From: Sipunculus nudus
Taxonomy: Eukaryota; Annelida; Sipuncula; Golfingiida; Sipunculidae
DNA: 64,000 nt
Reading direction: 5' to 3'
Assembly: GCA_026874595.1 (NCBI GenBank)
Contig: CM049309.1
Coordinates: 72,462,426 to 72,526,425, forward strand
Shown: piece after piece, positions 34,600 through 48,006 of the stretch
How the letters are laid out: every line of letters starts with the position of its first letter
Position numbering within the stretch: the stretch's first letter is position 1
Notes under the pieces: generated by a model
Told to the model about the DNA's origin: nothing
Databases searched by the model: none
What the model saw: the letters and a program-made list of their open reading frames with translations, nothing else
Made by a program: the position numbers and the translations under genes

Positions 34600-36730
34600 A
34601 CTGTCACTGATCTCCAGCTATACCCACAAATTTTCTGGCTTTTGCATGGTCTCAAGCCTGATCTAGTCTGTTAACCGGAAATATTTCTTTTGAAGAAAGC
34701 TCCATGAAAGCCAAATGTTGTACGCTAAAAATAATTTCCATTTTAATGAAAATGTAAGCCTGAGGAGTACTAACACCAAAAGTACAGGTGGCGGTATTTC
34801 TGCATACGGACAAATATCATTGACCTCAGCTCAGACCTTGACCTTTTGCACTCCCTAAACCATCGTTGTGTATAGACTTTAATTATGCAGCTGGACTGCC
34901 AATATACCTAATATACCAATATACCAATATGCCTTACAGCGTTATATACCTTATCGACCACAAGAGAAAGCGGTCAGTCTGTCTCGGAAGAACTGTAAAT
35001 CTACTGAACCATACGTTTGAATGCTTTGTTTTTCAGTACAAACTACAGCCAATGCATGCATAACATACTGCGCAATAATACTATAAACCTATATATTTAG
35101 AAATGGAGCGAATTAAATACCCTTAATTAAAGAAAAAAGCAGGAATAATTCAGTAATTTTAATTTCAGAATATGCCTGGAACTACATTCCAAGAAAATAA
35201 TAAGATACGTACACTAAAAGTATGCTGTGTTTACATGCTGTAATAAAACATAATCAGCATTAGATTTGCAGGATTAATTATAGTAGTAACCGCAGGGTCA
35301 TCAGTTGGTACCAATCATGGATATAGTGGCTGCAAATAGACCTGCTTGCATGTTCAGTCCTGTTAACATGAGACTCGAGATCCTAGGCCCTGATTTCTTA
35401 TACATGTCGATATGCAATAATGTCAGGGTTAATCAACCAATTCTTCCAAAGTGAATAATGTTGAAATGATGTCAACATGTATCACTGCATAATAACATTG
35501 CATTTACGCCTTTAACAGTTCTCGAAACAACTGTGAATTATCAAGGCAAGCAAGTGCATATTTTTCTTTGTTATTAACACGGCCGCGTTACGGACATTAC
35601 ACAGTAAAATAGATCCATCCGTTGTAAAATACATTTAACGGACAAACACATTATGTTGGTAATATTTGGATTGGATGCTGTCGACGCATGCTCCCTATTT
35701 GCTATATTCATTTGTTGGTATGACGTCGGAGACTATATTGAGAAATCATGTTTGACTTTTTGTTGGTTTAAAAAAAATTGTATTTTGTATTCGTTGAATG
35801 CTTGGAACTGAAACTAGATTCTCAGAAAATAACAAAATAATACGTACACTCTCATAGTCTCTTCATTTTGCTGTGTTTACATATTGTAACTTGAAATCTG
35901 CATTCTAACGAATGCAAGCCTCCGCCGTTCACTTATTCTTGCCATACTCTAAGGTTCATTCGTGCAAGAGTGCCTTACAGTTGTGAATATTCCTGATGAC
36001 GTTCCTTGGTCCGAATCGTGTGCCGATTCCACACCAAACTCTAATTGATTCTTCATCGAAATGCCCCGAACATTTCATAAGATTCGGTTCATGATTTCGT
36101 GAATTATTTTGTAAACAAAAACGCACACACACATACACATACGGGAAAGAACGCATATCCTCCCAGCGGAGGCAATATTGCGTTGGTGGCGACATCTGTT
36201 GGTAATATCATTACTATTGTAATGGCTGCAAATGGACCCCGAAGTTGAGCATATATATACGTATTGGCATTGTTTTAATTCTGTGACCAAAGACAGGGTC
36301 GTCCGATGATCGGTTGGTGCAGTTGTGACGTAGGGGACCATTTACGGGAAATTATAATAACTTAATAATTTATTTTAAAAAATGTTGATTGAAGTAATAA
36401 AAAAACACGTTAAAGCATGAATTTTAGGATCATTCCCATTGCCTCAAATCAAACAAACAACACAGCTCTGGAGATTCTCCATTTTCCTGGACTAAGCAAA
36501 CTTTACTTCCATTTACTCACATCAAGGAACTATCGTCTTTTTCTCTATATCCATTCGTGTGTTCGTTGTCCATACATCAAATTTACATGAGGGCTTTAAC
36601 AAATGGAGGTGGTTTGGAAATGAAAACTGTAAAGGGAAGTGCTGACCATTCCCAAACAAATCACATAAAATCTGTATTTGGATGACGGGTTCGGCGAAAC
36701 CTAGAATACTAAAATTCAACAGTCAAATAT
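34600..36730. other. intergenic, no gene seen
   Basis: AT-rich with a CA/AC-rich stretch near 36,120. Nothing coding was recognised. Confidence 0.4.
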
Positions 36731-36731
36731 G

Positions 36732-37007
36732 TTATATGGAATGGACATTCACTTGGTTCTTAAAGATTATGAGACGAATGAATCCTCCAGGATCTATAGG
36801 TCTATACGAATACCCAATAGTGTTACCAGTTTTATAACTACCAGACCGGTTGTTGCCATACAAAAATGCATGAACGTTTGTAATACTAAATGTGTAGTCT
36901 GAGCCAACATGTGTATATACATCCGTCAGGATCCCACTGAAACTTTGTTCTCTACACAAAATAGGCTTCAATGTGTCACGGTCCACCAACACTATTGTTC
37001 TCCTATA
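36732..37007 (-). other. possible terminal exon, unassigned
   Basis: A minus-strand frame of about 91 codons is open after an acceptor-like CTGGAACTGAACTAG (ending about 37,008) and stops at 36,732. Its peptide (containing HVGSDYTFSITNVHAF, YGNNRSGSYKTGNTIGYSY and DPGGFIRLIIF) looks like a beta-rich domain rather than random translation. No family recognised and no other exon found nearby. Confidence 0.3.
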
Positions 37008-37009
37008 CT

Positions 37010-38030
37010 AGTTCAGTTCCAGAGCAAAGACGGCCTCTCATACCAATTAAAAATAAAACTATTACATGAAAAAGAATACTTTTCCCTGCACCGAATTTGA
37101 AGAAAATCCGGTAATATCTGTTTGAGCAAAGTGGCTAATAGATAAACGAACTGATTAACCTTTGAAAGGAATACATATAATAATAATTATATAGGTATAA
37201 TAAAACGCATTATGGTGCTACCATCGTGTTCGCGCACGATTTCATCGGCCGTGAAAACGACAAATCACCTTGCCAACCACAGTACAGAAGGCCCCTTTTT
37301 AAACACATGGAAGCGAGAGCGTTATGCGCAGTTTTTCAGCGCGGAAACACGCCCGATTATCTGTTCCAAGCACGTTCTAACAGAAAAGGATAAATTAATA
37401 AAATTTGATATTTGGAGGATCAAACCCAACGAAATGTTGAATTATCAATAAACAATACATGTCACGCAAACGTATTCTAAATCTCATTACTAGTATATTA
37501 CCATATAACACAATTGCTTATGAAAAAATATTAATATAAATTTTACATAAACTGAGCACATTTCCTGGAGAATAACATTTTTTTCTATTTATTTTTCCAC
37601 AAAAAAGCATGAGGTTGTGTGATTTGTTCACAAACTATTGGCACATTTATAAGCACCGTCAACACGGCAGTGACGTCATACACAGGGAAATCCCCTGTGA
37701 CTAAAAATTCTAGTTCTCATCAAAAGCATAGTATTTCTTAAACTGGCCTCCAAATCTTCAGAGAAGAATACAAACAACATGTATTGCTAGATTTAAGTCA
37801 TTTCTAAATTTTGCGTGTGACGTCACACTTTGCACCAGCCAAGCACATCATGGCCAAGTCTCTGTCTATGCACATAACATTGCTTCGTGTTATTACGTTT
37901 ACCTAATCTAAACTAATTACTGCATGTGCAATGCTTTATATTAAAAAAAAGTCCAAAATGTGCGGATACCAGTACAAGAATTTCATTATTGTGTTTTAGA
38001 AAATTTAATCATTATTAGACTCAGTGAAAT
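37010..38030. other. intergenic, no gene seen
   Basis: A 79-codon plus-strand frame at 37,212-37,451 is less AT-rich than its flanks but carries no recognisable domain. Otherwise nothing seen. Confidence 0.3.
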
Positions 38031-38108
38031 TCCAGGAGTACGGGGAATACAGCATGCATGGGGGGGGGGGGGCATGCCCCCCTGCGGCCCCCCTTGCCTA
38101 CGCTCCTG
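38028..38108. mobile_element. poly-G hairpin remnant (MITE-like)
   Basis: AGGAGTACGGGG ... GCATGC, poly-G, GCATGCCCCCC ... CCTACGCTCCT. The outer words AGGAGTACG and CCTACGCTCCT are near inverted repeats, as are the inner ones. Probably a short foldback element. Confidence 0.4.
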
Positions 38109-38289
38109 TGCTAACGTGTGAGTCTTTTTAAAGTAAAGTCAAGGCTGAGATATAGAGAATGAAATTTGCTTGTACCGGAATTGTTTACCCACTTTTAACA
38201 AGTTGCCCATGGGCCATGACGCTCAGCTGAACTTTAATACAAAGAGTGTATTTAAAGATGTATTTGAAATATAATTAACATCAAATTTT

Positions 38290-39930
38290 TAATTATTCTG
38301 AGGGGTACTTCTGAGCCCCATAGCTCTGAGAATATGGGTAACAGAGACCTAATTTCAGGTTTCCACAGAGATATATTCATGAACCTCCTTTGATGTAAAG
38401 TTAGAAAATTCCGTGTCCAGCGGTTATGAATTGGCCATGTTATCAGTTGACAGTTTCATTGTAGGTCTAAAAATAAATAAATAAATAAAAATATGGAAAA
38501 ATTACAGGTGGCACCACTAGTCTGCAGGAGGTGATAGAACACCCCATGATCAATGTTCATGCACATAATCGTGGTGATCAATACAGTAGTTATTCAGATA
38601 CTTGAGCTTTTGTATCAAAATTTTGATTATTCGGGGGGGGGGGGGGGGGGGTTGTACTTCACAGCCCTATAGCTCAAAGAATATTGGTAACAGAGACCTT
38701 ATTCCGGTTTCCAAGAAGATTATACATGGACCTTCCTAGATTGAGAAGATGGAGAAGAATCCAGGTCCAGCGGTTACGATGTGTGCCCTGTTAACAGATG
38801 ACAGTTTCATTGCAGGTCTGAAAAAAAGAGAGAAAAAAAATCGTAAAAATTGAAAAAAAATACAGGTGGCGCCACCAGTCTGCAGGAAGTGATGGAATAT
38901 CCCATGATCAATATTCATGCAAAGAATCATGGTGATCATTGCAGTAGTTATTCAGATATGGGAGTCCCATAGCTCTAAGGATATGGGTAACAGAGACCTA
39001 ATTTAAGGCTTTCAAGGAGATTTTTCATGGACCTCCTTAATGTCAAGTAAGAAGTGGTTACGATTTGAGCCCTGTTAACGGACTGACGGCCGGACGGCCA
39101 GGCGGCCAGACGGACGATGGGCAAAGAGTGATCACTATAGCTCAGATGACTTACAGTCAGCTGAGCTAAAGAATAGAGAAATAATGCATAAAAATTCGAA
39201 AAAAAATCCAGGTTGCACCAGGTTGTCTTCAGAAACTGATGAAATAGTCCTTTATGAATATGCATGCAAAAAATCATAGTGATCAATGCAAAAGTTGTTC
39301 AGATACTGGAGCTTTTATAAAAAATCTTATAATTATTCAGGGGGGGGGGGTTACTTCGGAGCACTATACCTCAGAGGTTATGGGTAACAGAGACCTAATT
39401 TCAGGTTTCCAAAGAGACTTTTCATTGTCCTCCCTGCATGTCAAGAGAGAAGATTCTAGGTCCAGTCGTTACGATTTGTGCCCTGTTAACAGATAACTGC
39501 ATCTTAAGAGGTCTCAAAAATAGAGAAAAAATTTTCATAAAATATCGAAAAAATACAGGTGACGCCACCAGACTGATGAAACTGTTGAAACATTCCATGA
39601 TCAATAACCATGCAAAAAATCATAGTTACCAATGCAATAGTTGATCAGTTACTTGAGCTTTTGTATCAAATTTTCCATTATTCGGGGGGAGGGGGGTATT
39701 TCGCAGCCCCATAGCTCAGAGTTTATGGGTAATAGAAACCTAATTTAAGGTTTTGAAGAAGACTTTTGATGGGCCTACCTGCATGTCAAGAGATAAGATT
39801 CTAGGTGCAGTTGTTACGATTTGTGCCTGGTTTACGGACGCACAGACAGACGGCAAGACAGACAGACGGACGCCGGACAAAGGGTGATCGCTATAGCTCA
39901 GATGACTTTCAGTAAGCTGAGCTAAAATGA
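38290..39930 (+). repeat. tandem array of repeat family B, five units
   Basis: Five diverged units of about 300-400 bp. Each has CATAGCTCTGAGAATATGGG (or variant), GTAACAGAGACCTAATTT, a TGTTAACAG word, ACAGGTGGCGCCACCAG, CATGATCAATATTCATGC and often a poly-G run. Landmarks lie near 38,320, 38,670, 38,970, 39,370 and 39,712. Two units end in a run of GACGGACGG-type words followed by CAGCTGAGCTAAA. No coding capacity. Confidence 0.75.
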
Positions 39931-40369
39931 CATCGAAATCATGTTGCAGTAGATGTGCATCATGCACCAACAGGTGATTGGTCAACACAGGTTTTGGATC
40001 TATTGTAAAATGTATGAGGCAAAAGCATGGAGCCTATACTATGTCAATTATAGTTCAAGAGCCGCAGCTTCAAAGCGGAAAGGCATGATGTTTATCATGC
40101 TTACATGCTTACTTCAGGGGCAGCACAAAAATCGTCTTTTCGTTGGAGGCCGAGGAATAACAGCTGAAATGACTTTTCAGCGCACTTGGAAAAACTCATA
40201 CCAGCGTGTTTCTTTTAAAGTGAAATAGGTTATAATAGTAGAATAGTACCAGTGTCAACCCTTGAGCAAAGTAACTGCCTTTAGGAGTAAAACCTGCAGT
40301 GCAAACAATATAACAACGGGCAGAGTGTTATTTTTGCTTGCCGGAAATCTTCGATTTTCGCAAGCTGGT

Positions 40370-41760
40370 TGGTCAGTCGCGGATGTCTGTCTGTTTGTCT
40401 GTTTGTCTGTCATCTCTCTACAGGTCTCAATTTTGCACCAATCACTTTCAAACTTACATACTTTATAGATAATCAAAAATGCAAGAAGCCTATTGTTTTT
40501 GGTCAATATAGGTCAAAGGTCAAGGTCAAGGTCATCAAAATTTCTCAAAACGGTGTTTTCTTCATATCTTTGTCACTATTAGTCGTAACTTCTTCAAACA
40601 TAGCTCATTTTAAACGTCATTCCAAGGCCAGTCATCTGGTGTGTAGCTGACTCAAATTTGCCGTAACCATGGTTACGAATTTATCTTACTTATTTTTCTA
40701 ACTTTGGCAGTTATACAGCTAGAGAGGTCTAGTTTTTCGCATCAGGTAGCATTTAACAAGTACTGCAAGATTTTATTAAGGTCTCGCGATATCTCGTATA
40801 ATATCTCGTCAAATGAGATATTTCGAGATTTCAGTAATCTTGCCCTGGAGGTCACAGTTTTGCAGGAATCTTTTTGAAACTGACATAGCGTAAGTCCTAC
40901 ACTATTATCTCGAAACAGTTTTTCCATTTTTTGAATGCAGCCGCTAGGTGGCGCTGTATGCAAACCTCCCCAACATATCATGTTTTGGCGATATCTCCAA
41001 AACTGTGAGCCTCAATTACATAAACTATAGCTTGTTTTCTTCCTCTGAGTCTTTTCTAAATCCTGGTGGAGTCATTTTGACTCAATCTTGAGTCACTTTG
41101 TCAGTGTGTCCGTCTGTTTCTCAGTTTTCATCAAACTCGCCTGCTTACCGGTTATGGCGTCTCACATATAGCATTCTACAGGCCACAGTTTTGAAAGAAT
41201 CCTTTTAAAACTATTACATCTTATGTCTTACACTAAAATCTCGAAACGAATTTTTCATTTTCCAGATAAGGCCGCTAGGGGGCGGTGCACTCAAACTTCC
41301 ACAACATATCATTTTTTGGCCATATCTCCAAAAGTATAAACCTCATTTACATAAACTATAGCTTATTATCTTCCTCTGAGGTTTCTCCATCACATGATTA
41401 AGTCAACTGGTCTCAATCTTGGGTCAGTTTGTCAGTATGTTTGTCTGTTTCTCAGTTGTCCTCAAATTCGCCTGCTTGCCGGTTCTTGCGTCTCACATGT
41501 AGCATTCTACTGGACAGTTTTGAAGGAATCGTTTTGTAAATTACACTTGTCATATATCATGATGATATCTGGAAGTCCTATGCTTATTATTCAAATAAGT
41601 CAAAGGTCAAGGACAAGGTGATCAAAATATATCAAAATCTTATTTTCTTTAGAACTTTGTTAATATTGGTTCTTTCTTCACAAACTATGGATTATTTTCT
41701 TTCACTTTTATACTGCTCGTTCATCTGACTAACTTTACATCATTTCCGGCAAGCGCGTGA
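40370..41760 (+). repeat. dispersed repeat family A, about three units
   Basis: Units with CTGTCTGTTTGTCTG, GGTCAAAGGTCAAGGTCAAGG, CATTCTACAGGCCACAGTTT, GCCGCTAGGGGGCGGTGCA and TTTTTGGCCATATCTCC. The reverse complement matches 655-1,930. Confidence 0.7.
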
Positions 41761-41829
41761 CCTCAGGTCATCTAGTTTTTTTGTTTTTTTTTTGTTTTGT
41801 TTCACAAGTTAACGCCTCTGCACGGAGAA

Positions 41830-42480
41830 TGCAGTTTTAAGCTCAGCTGAATGAAAATCACTCTTTGCCCGTCTGTCCGATCACAGGGCACAAATCATTA
41901 CCGTTAGACCTAGAAACCTCTTACTAAACAATCAGGGAGGATCCTGAAAGATCTCCTTGGAAACGTGAAATTAGGTCAATGCGACCTATATTCTTTGAAG
42001 TATGGGGCATTTTTGGGCACCCCAGAATAATTTAACATTTGATACAAATAGTATCTCAATAATTAATGCATGGATTGCAATGAATCTTGTCTTGAATATT
42101 GATCATGACTAGTTTTATCAGTTCACGAAGACTGGTGGCGCGACCATATTTTTTTTGGGGGGGGGGGGGGGGGTATTTGTCATATATATATTTTTTGCTA
42201 TAATTTTTAAGATTGCCATATCACAGCCAAAGTGTTAGTTTCTCAGCTCTGTTTTCATCTAGTCTCCTGAAACCTGTTGTGTTTAAACTGTCCCTCCTTC
42301 CTCCCGTACTCCGAGGAGACATATTTAGACTGCCAAATTTCAGCAAAGTGTCAGTTTCTCAGCTGTGGTTTCATCTTGTGTCCTGAAACCTCATACATTT
42401 ATAGACCATGACTAGTTTTATCCGTTCCCGAAGACTGGTGGCGCCACCTTTATAGTTATTTTCACACTTTTTCTTTGTAT
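41830..42480 (-). repeat. repeat family B, inverted copies
   Basis: In reverse orientation to 38,290-39,930: AGCTCAGCTGAATGAAAATCA, CTTGGAAACGTGAAATTAGG, TTGATCATGACTAGTTTTAT and CGAAGACTGGTGGCGC, with a poly-G run near 42,160. A second partial copy is at 42,360-42,470. Confidence 0.65.
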
Positions 42481-42877
42481 TTGTAAAGTAGGCAACTGCA
42501 CGCTTTGGACGATATCTCTTTAAAACCGTAAATAGGTCGTACATACCACAAGTCAAGTCGTAATGTCGCAAAAGACTCTTACGCACAATGCCATAAAGAG
42601 GCATACGTTTCATCCCCTTTTCTTTATGCAATTTTTAACAGAAAATATTCAATAAGGAATAATAAACGGGTGTCTCATGAAACACCATTAATAGAATGAC
42701 ATTAGGGTCTATCTTTTTGCTGTCCTGCATGTAATTAAAATCAGACCAGTCTTATTTCTAAATAACTGATATTTAGAAAATATTAAAACAAATTAAATCA
42801 TCAATATAACTTTACCTTGACGTCTAAAAGATATGCGGGTCTTTAACAATATTCTCCTTACTAGGGTTGATAATGTT

Positions 42878-43194
42878 TTATAAATCTAGACGTACCGGTA
42901 GTTTTTTAAGCCGAACATAACGAGTTTTGACGTGGCTTCTGGGACTTTCACCATCATAAGAATTATTTTCATCTTGATTGTTATCCCTATCCTGACTGGT
43001 TTCCGTCTGATCTAAATCTTCCATGACCTGCCCCCTTATTTATTCGACTGGTTGGGCGTTTGTGGAATTTGTGGCTGAGCGTTGTGGGTTTCAGGCATGT
43101 TAACTGTTGACCTAATGCCTGGTACATTTTCAATAGAATTATCTTTAAGACAATGGGGCAAGTTGTTCTCACGATTTTCCAACCCCTTGGGCAA
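42878..43194 (-). pseudogene. broken C-terminal end of an LTR-retrotransposon pol
   Basis: Two overlapping minus-strand frames: one open from 43,194 to a TAA at 43,036 (LPKGLENRENNLPHC, then QIPQTPNQSNK), the next from 43,024 to a TAA at 42,878, ending RYVRLKKLPVRLDL. The ending resembles the basic R.GR..K.P.RLDL tail that closes many Ty3/Gypsy-type integrases. No RT or integrase core is seen nearby, so this is a small remnant with a frameshift. Confidence 0.4.
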
Positions 43195-43199
43195 GTGGG

Positions 43200-44040
43200 C
43201 AAGTGTTATTGTCGAGCCCCGCTTTAATCAATATACATAAAATCGTTATTATTTGTAAATTTACATCTTAGTCGGATTCAACAGACAGGCAATAAAAGAG
43301 ATCTTTCAAATTTATGCTCACTCATAGGGATAAAACCCAAATATAAAATGACAATGTGCAGATAAGTAAAGTTAAACTTAATAGTTAATCAGCCAATTAA
43401 AATCATCAAATTAAATGACTTTCCCCCCCATGGCACCTTTTTGGATTTTTGATATGTTATTTTCCAGAAGTTTCTAAGTAAAATACAGTTGGTTCATTCT
43501 TGTTGCAATTTGTTCCGGGTTCAACCTTATTTTCACTAGATATTCTGTCAGAAGATAGCGATAGTTTGAACCCCGATCAGTTTCAACAGGACTACGGCTA
43601 ATTCCCTTTGAACATGCAGGTGCATGACAGCTCTTTATCGAGTCGTCTCGTGACTCTTCGAATCACCCCCTCCCCCCCCCCCCCCCCCCCACACACTTTC
43701 AATCTGACTTTATTAAGTTTGACGCCGCATAAAATTTTGGTCTTCAAATGTTTCAAAAGCATTTCACCTTTTTTTTAAAAAAAAAAAAAGAAAAAAAAGG
43801 GAAAACCTGTGCAGCTTTGAATGCCATGGCATAATTAGATGCAATTCTGTCCAGTGAAGTAGGGGTGAAAGGGTCTTTTACAGCACCTGATCAAGGTGTC
43901 ATATGATCAGAACAGAGTGGGGTAGAAAAGACAAAATAAATTCATAATTCATTAATAGACATATATACGGTCGTCAGTATATATGTTCTTCTTTATAAAA
44001 TGTAAAAGAAGACATTATTCCATGCCTGGATTGGCGTATG
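43200..44040. other. intergenic, no gene seen
   Basis: Contains a poly-C run near 43,675 and an A/T homopolymer stretch near 43,775. Nothing coding recognised. Confidence 0.4.
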
Positions 44041-44394
44041 CCACATGCAGGCGCTTGACAAAACGTAGGCCTATTCACCGGGTTACCCGTAGACCCAGTT
44101 GTGGCTCTGTTAAATGAACAGATATAAACAGAGCCACAACTGGGTCTACGGGTTATCGATATTACGAACTCATAAATAAGAGGGTGAGTGGAAGAGGTCC
44201 AGTAGGAAGACTGAAAAGTTGTTTTAAGCCTTATTTAGAGATTTTAACATAATTTAGGCGGATAGCAGTCAAAGCAAGGGAATCAAGTTCAATTAGGGCA
44301 AAGGTTGCTTAGATAGGTGACAAGGTGGATGGGCCCAGTGACGTTTGTAATATCGCGCAACGGTGAGTACATTTTGTCAAGCGCCTGTGACGTA
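44041..44394. mobile_element. foldback/MITE-like element with perfect inner hairpin
   Basis: Terminal inverted repeats: GCAGGCGCTTGACAAAACGTA (44,047-44,067) matches the reverse complement of TACATTTTGTCAAGCGCCTGT (44,368-44,388) with two mismatches. Inside, 44,085-44,111 and 44,127-44,153 are perfect 27-bp inverted repeats (core TAGACCCAGTTGTGGCTCTG) with a 15-nt loop. The element has no coding capacity, consistent with a MITE or a foldback element. Target-site duplication not identified. Confidence 0.65.
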
Positions 44395-46327
44395 AGCTAC
44401 AGCACTAAGGCCAGACTTTTTTAATTCTTTGGTTTACGAACATGTTTGACAAAAGTGATAGGTAGGAGGTAGGGAAAAAAATGGAACAAACATGGATACT
44501 GGTGTTCGTGAATCCTGTATTGTACAGTTGGGTTATAAAATTCATTTTTAAATGGCACTATATAAACCTATATAAAATATATAAAATAATATATAAAAAT
44601 TAAAATATTATCATCCTCTTGAGTTTTCCACATGAATTATGCGTGTGCCATGTTATTTCAAGCCATTCAAATGTCAGGGAAGGTAAAATAACTACAAATA
44701 AAAAGTTTAAACAGTAAAACTTATTAAGCTTTATATGATTTCATACACACCAGAAATAAAACTTCAGTCTCTGTCCCTGCCATGTGACTTGCCTATTTTA
44801 TAAAGATTTACAAATTAAAGATCAGTCAAATACTTATACAAATACAAAATAATATATTTTTGTCATATATGCAAGGAGAAAACTAAATATTCACTGCTTG
44901 TATGATAGCCTGCAATTTTTATTTTTCAGTCGTGAATGACAATATCAATGACAATATGCAACTTGCAGTTATTCGCCTATTATATTATCAATTGTCAACA
45001 ACATGGAACTCGGAGTCGGAGTGGTTTGATTCATGACCATGACCTTTCCTTTTTTTTTGTGTGTTGCGCATGTTTGATAGTCCTTTGAATATACAACTGC
45101 TAATAAAGTGACATTTCCATTGGAGATCACATTTGAATATACAACAACTGCTAATAAAGTGACGTTTCCATTGGAGATCACATTGAATAATTCAACTATT
45201 TCAAAAGTTTAAAAAGTATTAATAATCTTTATTTATTAATAAAGATCTGCATTTCTTACCACGGCCGTGACAGCACGTACCGTACTCAGTTAAATTGATA
45301 TGCCGTCACTTGGGCAGGTATTGCTTTAGCGGCTTCCTTACACATCAAAGCTTCCATCACATCCGTTAGGAACAATTAAATGAATGCTTTCAAAGTTTCT
45401 GCATTTTAAATGGCTTTCATTTTAGCTTGCTTTTGTATTGACTTTAAAAATACCCGCAAAGCCTACGCTTCACGTACACCCGCGCCACTAACACTACAGA
45501 TAGTCGGAAATCCTGCAGAAACCCTGAGAATTCCTGGAGTTTTCAAAGAATACAAGACGACCTCATGCAGTATATAATTTCATCTGTTCGGTAATTTTCT
45601 TTTAAGCGTTACAAGACTACGTTTTTAACTTTTGACAAGTTATAATATTTTTAAAGAGTAAACTTGTGAAACTAAGCCAATTTGCAGTAATAAATAGCAT
45701 CTGACTTTGAGTGCAATAATTAGTCTTAGAAGTAAATCTGTTTGTATATCCAGCAAGTTATTAACAGTGGCGAGCTGGTAAAGCCGCTATGCAACCAAAC
45801 TAATTTTCTTTTCTAATTCACATCTATCTAAAACAAATATGTTTAAAGAGGTAAATATGACATAAACGCTGGTTTAAAAATGTACTGTAGTGCAGGAAAC
45901 GAACTTTGAAAACTCTCCAAGAATTCTTAATTTCCCTGCTGAATCTTTTGACTACTTGATGGCCAATCAATTGCATTTATTGCCCAAGGATACCCTATTG
46001 TGATTGGCTTAAACCCTCCATCTGTCATTACGAAAGTGACCTTTTTAGCCAATCATAAGAGTTCTAACTTTTGAGGTGATCAAATACACACGGTCACTGA
46101 ACATTTCATTTGTCAACAACCGTGTTGGATTCAGCGACGCAATATAAAAGGAAAAAAAAAGTCAAAATGCCAATTTTATTTTTTTTCTGAATTGAGGATA
46201 TTGGAGGTCGGCGGGTTTGTAAACCGAAAAATTAAAAAAGTCTGGCCTAAGTGCGGAACATCGGCGCTGGGTCTTGCACTGACGACTAGCTATAGCAAGT
46301 AGAGCTGTGAAATGAAATCCTACAGAT
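44395..46327. other. intergenic, no gene seen
   Basis: AT-rich. Includes a direct duplication of about 50 bp at 45,082-45,185 (each copy has GAATATACAAC, GCTAATAAAGTGAC and TTTCCATTGGAGATCACA). No gene recognised. Confidence 0.5.
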
Positions 46328-46328
46328 A

Positions 46329-46398
<70 letters not shown>
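46328..46398. repeat. (AT)n microsatellite
   Basis: (AT)n with one TTT interruption. Confidence 0.95.
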
Positions 46399-46401
<3 letters not shown>

Positions 46402-47975
46402 CAATTCTCATGAAACGTCGACAATTCGAGTTTCCGGATGTCAAATTATTTTCTTGTCAGACTTTTTTTGGTTGTCATATAATTAGAGCAAAACATTTTA
46501 AAGGTGACACTTATTTGGGGGACTTGAAAGGTTGGTCAAAAATTGACTGCTTTTAAAACCGACAGAAGTTTTCTGACAGGAGCTTCCTCCAGTTCTTGCA
46601 CGTGAAGAATAATACACAAAATAGACAAATAATTAGCCATAATCAATAGGACCGTGGTATTCCTAATGCAGTATGAAAGTATAGACAGCCATATTAGTTA
46701 AATAAGTAGGTGGGCATATGTACTGTGGTACACGTTTGTAACAGTTATTCGTACATTTATTTTATATAGAGCTACATCTCGTTAGATTAACCTTTGAGGT
46801 AAACACTACAGTTCCATGTGATTTTTTTTCTACTTTATTTCACTGCGTTTTCATATTTTACAGATTTTTTCCTATTATAAAATTCAATTAGCTTTGTTAA
46901 TATGCATATATACCTTTTGCTCATTGCTATTTCTGTGGTTATTTATTGAGTGAAACAAACTTCTCAAGGCACTTTTTCAAACTAGTAGTTAGTGAGAGAA
47001 AAGTAAAGGACATTTCAAGTAAACGTTTGTCAATGAACATGCATAAGCAGGCCATTCCCTAAGAAATGGAGTTCACTTTTTCCTACAAGTTCCAAGATAA
47101 AGTGGTACACGTTTGTAATACAATACGCTTTTGAAAAAAAGGAACAGTACGTAAATACAAAAAAATAGGTAATACTTAATAGGTAATTATTATTGATAAT
47201 TATTGAATAATCAGATTGTCAGCCTGTCATAATTTTACCGAGAAGTGTACCGAGATTAATAGTTGTACCAATTAAATATTATTTCGGGAATACTTGTATT
47301 TTTTACTTTCCCAGACAGGCTGAGTCAACCTATAACTTAATATTATAATTGACTTTTTTTTACATACCTAGGGTAAAATGACACATATAACCAGATTAGA
47401 AGAAGACTTCAGAAGAAGGAGAAATTATGTTAACTTTCAAGACGCAACCTGAATAGTGGTACATGGCTTTAACAAAACATGGATATAACTGAAGAATGGA
47501 CTGAAAATATCTAAAAATAGTTGCACATAAAATATTCTGTTCTTTAATAGTTAAACTTGCTTGTCAGCATAGATTAAGCCGTAACTTCACAAATAAAAGC
47601 CCTTGGTGTTAAATAACAAAATAAAAATCGGGATAATTTAAAGACATTATTCTCTAGAATGGAAGAATTGGCGTTTAATATAAAATGACCACACTAAAAA
47701 ATTGTACAATAGATATACAATTAAAATTTTTGCTCCACCTTCTGTTGATTTTCCATCTTTAGTGTTATAGGGATAGGGTGCATCAGGCTTGTGGCATATA
47801 TACATGCATGTATCTCCCCAATTCCTCGATATTTCGTCTTTTAGTCCCCAGTTTAGTTTGTCCCTTACATTCGTCATAAATCTACACTTATATTTATCTC
47901 CGCTGGGTCATCCTCGGACACTACCCATGTATACCATTTCCTTTTATCACTACCCCTTATTGAGCAATGACCATC

Positions 47976-48006
<31 letters not shown>

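Noticed and set aside
38290-39930. CRISPR-like array
   Set aside because: Units are long, diverged and irregularly spaced; this is a eukaryotic dispersed repeat array.
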